From contig JAJFML010000116.1 of the NCBI GenBank assembly GCA_021772195.1, positions 1-6,767 on the forward strand: a stretch of 6,767 nt of DNA. Reading direction: 5' to 3'. The first letter of the stretch is position 1. Every line of letters begins with the position of its first letter. This document shows positions 5,784 to 6,767 of the stretch, piece after piece. The stretch comes from Chlamydiota bacterium. Lineage in GTDB: Bacteria; Chlamydiota; Chlamydiia; Chlamydiales; SM23-39. The notes beneath the pieces are model-generated. The model made no database searches, was not told where the DNA came from, and worked only from the letters and a program-made list of their open reading frames with translations. The position numbers and the translations under genes were made by a program.

Positions 5784-6706
5784 GAAATCCAACATTAAAC
5801 GACGAAAAAATGGGAGAAGAGGCGATTCTGGCTGGCTTAGTTGGCGCAGTTATTCTGGCTGGAGGTGAGGGAACTCGCCTTAATTTTGAGCATCCAAAAG
5901 CTTTATACCCTATATTTTATGGGAAGACTCTGCTTCAAATTTTTATCGAAAAGGTCGTTGCTTCTCAAAAAAAGCACGAAAGAGAGTTGTCCCTTGCAGT
6001 GATGTGTTCTAAGGCAGCTTTTCCCAAGATCCAATCTTATCTAAAAGAGAACTCTTATTTTGGTCTTCAAAACCTATCTCTATTCATTCAAACGGAAGAC
6101 TTTCTTTTTGATGAAAAAATGGAGAAGACTAAGATCTTATCTCCAAATGGAAACGGTGCGATTTTTGAGTGCTTAGAGAGAGAGCAAATTTTTTTAGAGC
6201 AAGAGACGGTAACAATTACTCCTATTGACAATCCCTTGGCGCATCCATTTGATGAAAAGTTAATTGGATTTCACCTATCTGAGAAAAATGATGCAAGTAT
6301 AGTGGTTATTGATGAAAAGCTCTTGGGAGAAAAAATGGGAGCGCTGTTGCAGGAGGGAGATAAACTCAAGGTCATTGAATATACTAAACAATGTGATAAT
6401 GCACTTTTTTTCAACACGGGACTTCTCTGTTTTTCCAAAGAATTTATGAGCAATGTAGCGGGGAAAACGCTTCCCAATCATCTGGTTCAAAAAAGTAGGG
6501 AAGAGAGCATGATTTATAAAAATGAAAAATTAATATTCGATGCGTTAGATTATGCTGATAGGGTGGGAGCAGTTCATTTCCTTAGAAGCGAGTGTTTTGC
6601 CCCTTTAAAAGAGAAAGAAGGGCCAAATGGCGTTGTATCTGTGCGTGAGGCGCTTGATAAACATATTTTGAAAAGTCATAATAAGGCTAAACGAGGTTTA
6701 AAATGA
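5780..6706 (+). CDS. UDP-sugar pyrophosphorylase, short UAP/AGX-type (UDPGP family)
   Basis: Enzymes of this family make UDP-sugars (UDP-GlcNAc, UDP-GalNAc or UDP-glucose) from UTP and a sugar 1-phosphate. The 308-residue product carries the eukaryotic-type nucleotide motif LAGGEGTRLNFEHPK (26-40, with the PK pair), SPNGNGAIF (121-129) as in UAP1, PIDNPL (148-153) as in the metal-binding VDNPL, KVIEY (197-201), an FNTG (211-214), and SECFAPLK (270-277) as in the EFSPLKN region of UAP1. It is much shorter than human UAP1 (about 520): only about 25 residues precede the nucleotide motif and little follows the catalytic domain. The start at 5780 was chosen for the ATGA overlap; ATG at 5810 is possible. 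The neighbouring gpsA matches, from memory, the Chlamydia agX-gpsA pair. The preferred sugar cannot be read from the sequence. Confidence 0.85.
   Translation: MRNPTLNDEKMGEEAILAGLVGAVILAGGEGTRLNFEHPKALYPIFYGKTLLQIFIEKVVASQKKHERELSLAVMCSKAAFPKIQSYLKENSYFGLQNLSLFIQTEDFLFDEKMEKTKILSPNGNGAIFECLEREQIFLEQETVTITPIDNPLAHPFDEKLIGFHLSEKNDASIVVIDEKLLGEKMGALLQEGDKLKVIEYTKQCDNALFFNTGLLCFSKEFMSNVAGKTLPNHLVQKSREESMIYKNEKLIFDALDYADRVGAVHFLRSECFAPLKEKEGPNGVVSVREALDKHILKSHNKAKRGLK
6693..6696 (+). promoter_or_regulatory. Ribosome-binding site of gpsA
   Basis: GAGG lies 6 nt before the gpsA ATG, inside the end of the preceding gene. It is the clearest Shine-Dalgarno sequence of the rightward operon and supports the ATG at 6703. 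Confidence 0.6.
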
Positions 6707-6767
6707 AAATTGCCTATTTAGGAGCAGGAACTTGGGGTTTTGCGCTAGCATCTATATTAGCTGAGAA
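6703..6767 (+). CDS. gpsA: Glycerol-3-phosphate dehydrogenase [NAD(P)+], N-terminal fragment
   Basis: Only the first 21 complete codons are present; the gene runs off the right edge. The translation begins MKIAYLGAGTWGFALAS, a Rossmann dinucleotide-binding start with the G-x-G-x-W-G-x-A-L-A pattern typical of GpsA. The enzyme reduces dihydroxyacetone phosphate to sn-glycerol 3-phosphate, the backbone of phospholipids, in the cytosol. The ATG overlaps the stop of the pyrophosphorylase gene in an ATGA, and a GAGG ribosome-binding site lies 6 nt upstream, so it belongs to the same operon. Other Rossmann dehydrogenases begin similarly, but the Trp-Gly pair and the neighbour make gpsA the best call. 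Confidence 0.85.
   Translation, partial: MKIAYLGAGTWGFALASILAE

Overview
The window is a compact stretch of bacterial chromosome, most likely from a member of the Chlamydiota outside the family Chlamydiaceae (a Parachlamydia-, Waddlia- or Simkania-like organism). Three things point there. From memory, psd, mnmE and nth are neighbours in Chlamydiaceae genomes, and a eukaryote-like UDP-sugar pyrophosphorylase gene sits directly beside gpsA, as at the right end here. The DNA is moderately AT-rich with very short intergenic gaps. Heptosyltransferase-type genes, which the Kdo-only LPS of Chlamydiaceae does not need, argue for an environmental lineage. The assignment is inference from gene content, with no database match behind it.

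Layout. Positions 1-738 (+) hold the 3' part of psd (phosphatidylserine decarboxylase), open at the left edge. It meets nth tail to tail, with a 14-bp overlap of the two coding ends. Positions 725-3809 (-) form a genome-maintenance and tRNA-modification block, transcribed in the order ruvC, ruvA, mnmE, nth. ruvC and ruvA overlap by 16 bp. ruvA is followed by a 51-bp gap with a good candidate promoter, and mnmE and nth overlap in an ATGA. A 59-bp divergent spacer (3810-3868) separates this block from a rightward, tightly coupled envelope and lipid-precursor operon: a WaaF-like heptosyltransferase, a divergent GT9-like glycosyltransferase, a short UAP/AGX-type UDP-sugar pyrophosphorylase, and the start of gpsA. 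Every junction in that operon overlaps, by 8, 4 and 4 bp.

Functionally, ruvC and ruvA process Holliday junctions, nth starts base excision repair, and mnmE modifies the wobble uridine of tRNA. The rightward operon plausibly joins nucleotide-sugar supply, sugar transfer onto an LPS core or similar glycan, and glycerol-3-phosphate supply for phospholipids. psd at the other end also belongs to phospholipid synthesis.

The most striking observation is that ruvA carries an in-frame TAA at codon 64. The reading frame continues unchanged on both sides, and the downstream translation is an intact RuvA domain II/III. One T-to-A change in a leucine codon (TTA to TAA) would explain it, so it is a fresh nonsense mutation, a sequence error, or, less likely, recoding. 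A second point is that both mnmE and ruvC lack a clear Shine-Dalgarno sequence and have a -10-like hexamer exactly 7 nt upstream of the ATG, which would give leaderless or nearly leaderless mRNAs. No RNA gene, CRISPR array, insertion sequence or phage feature was seen.
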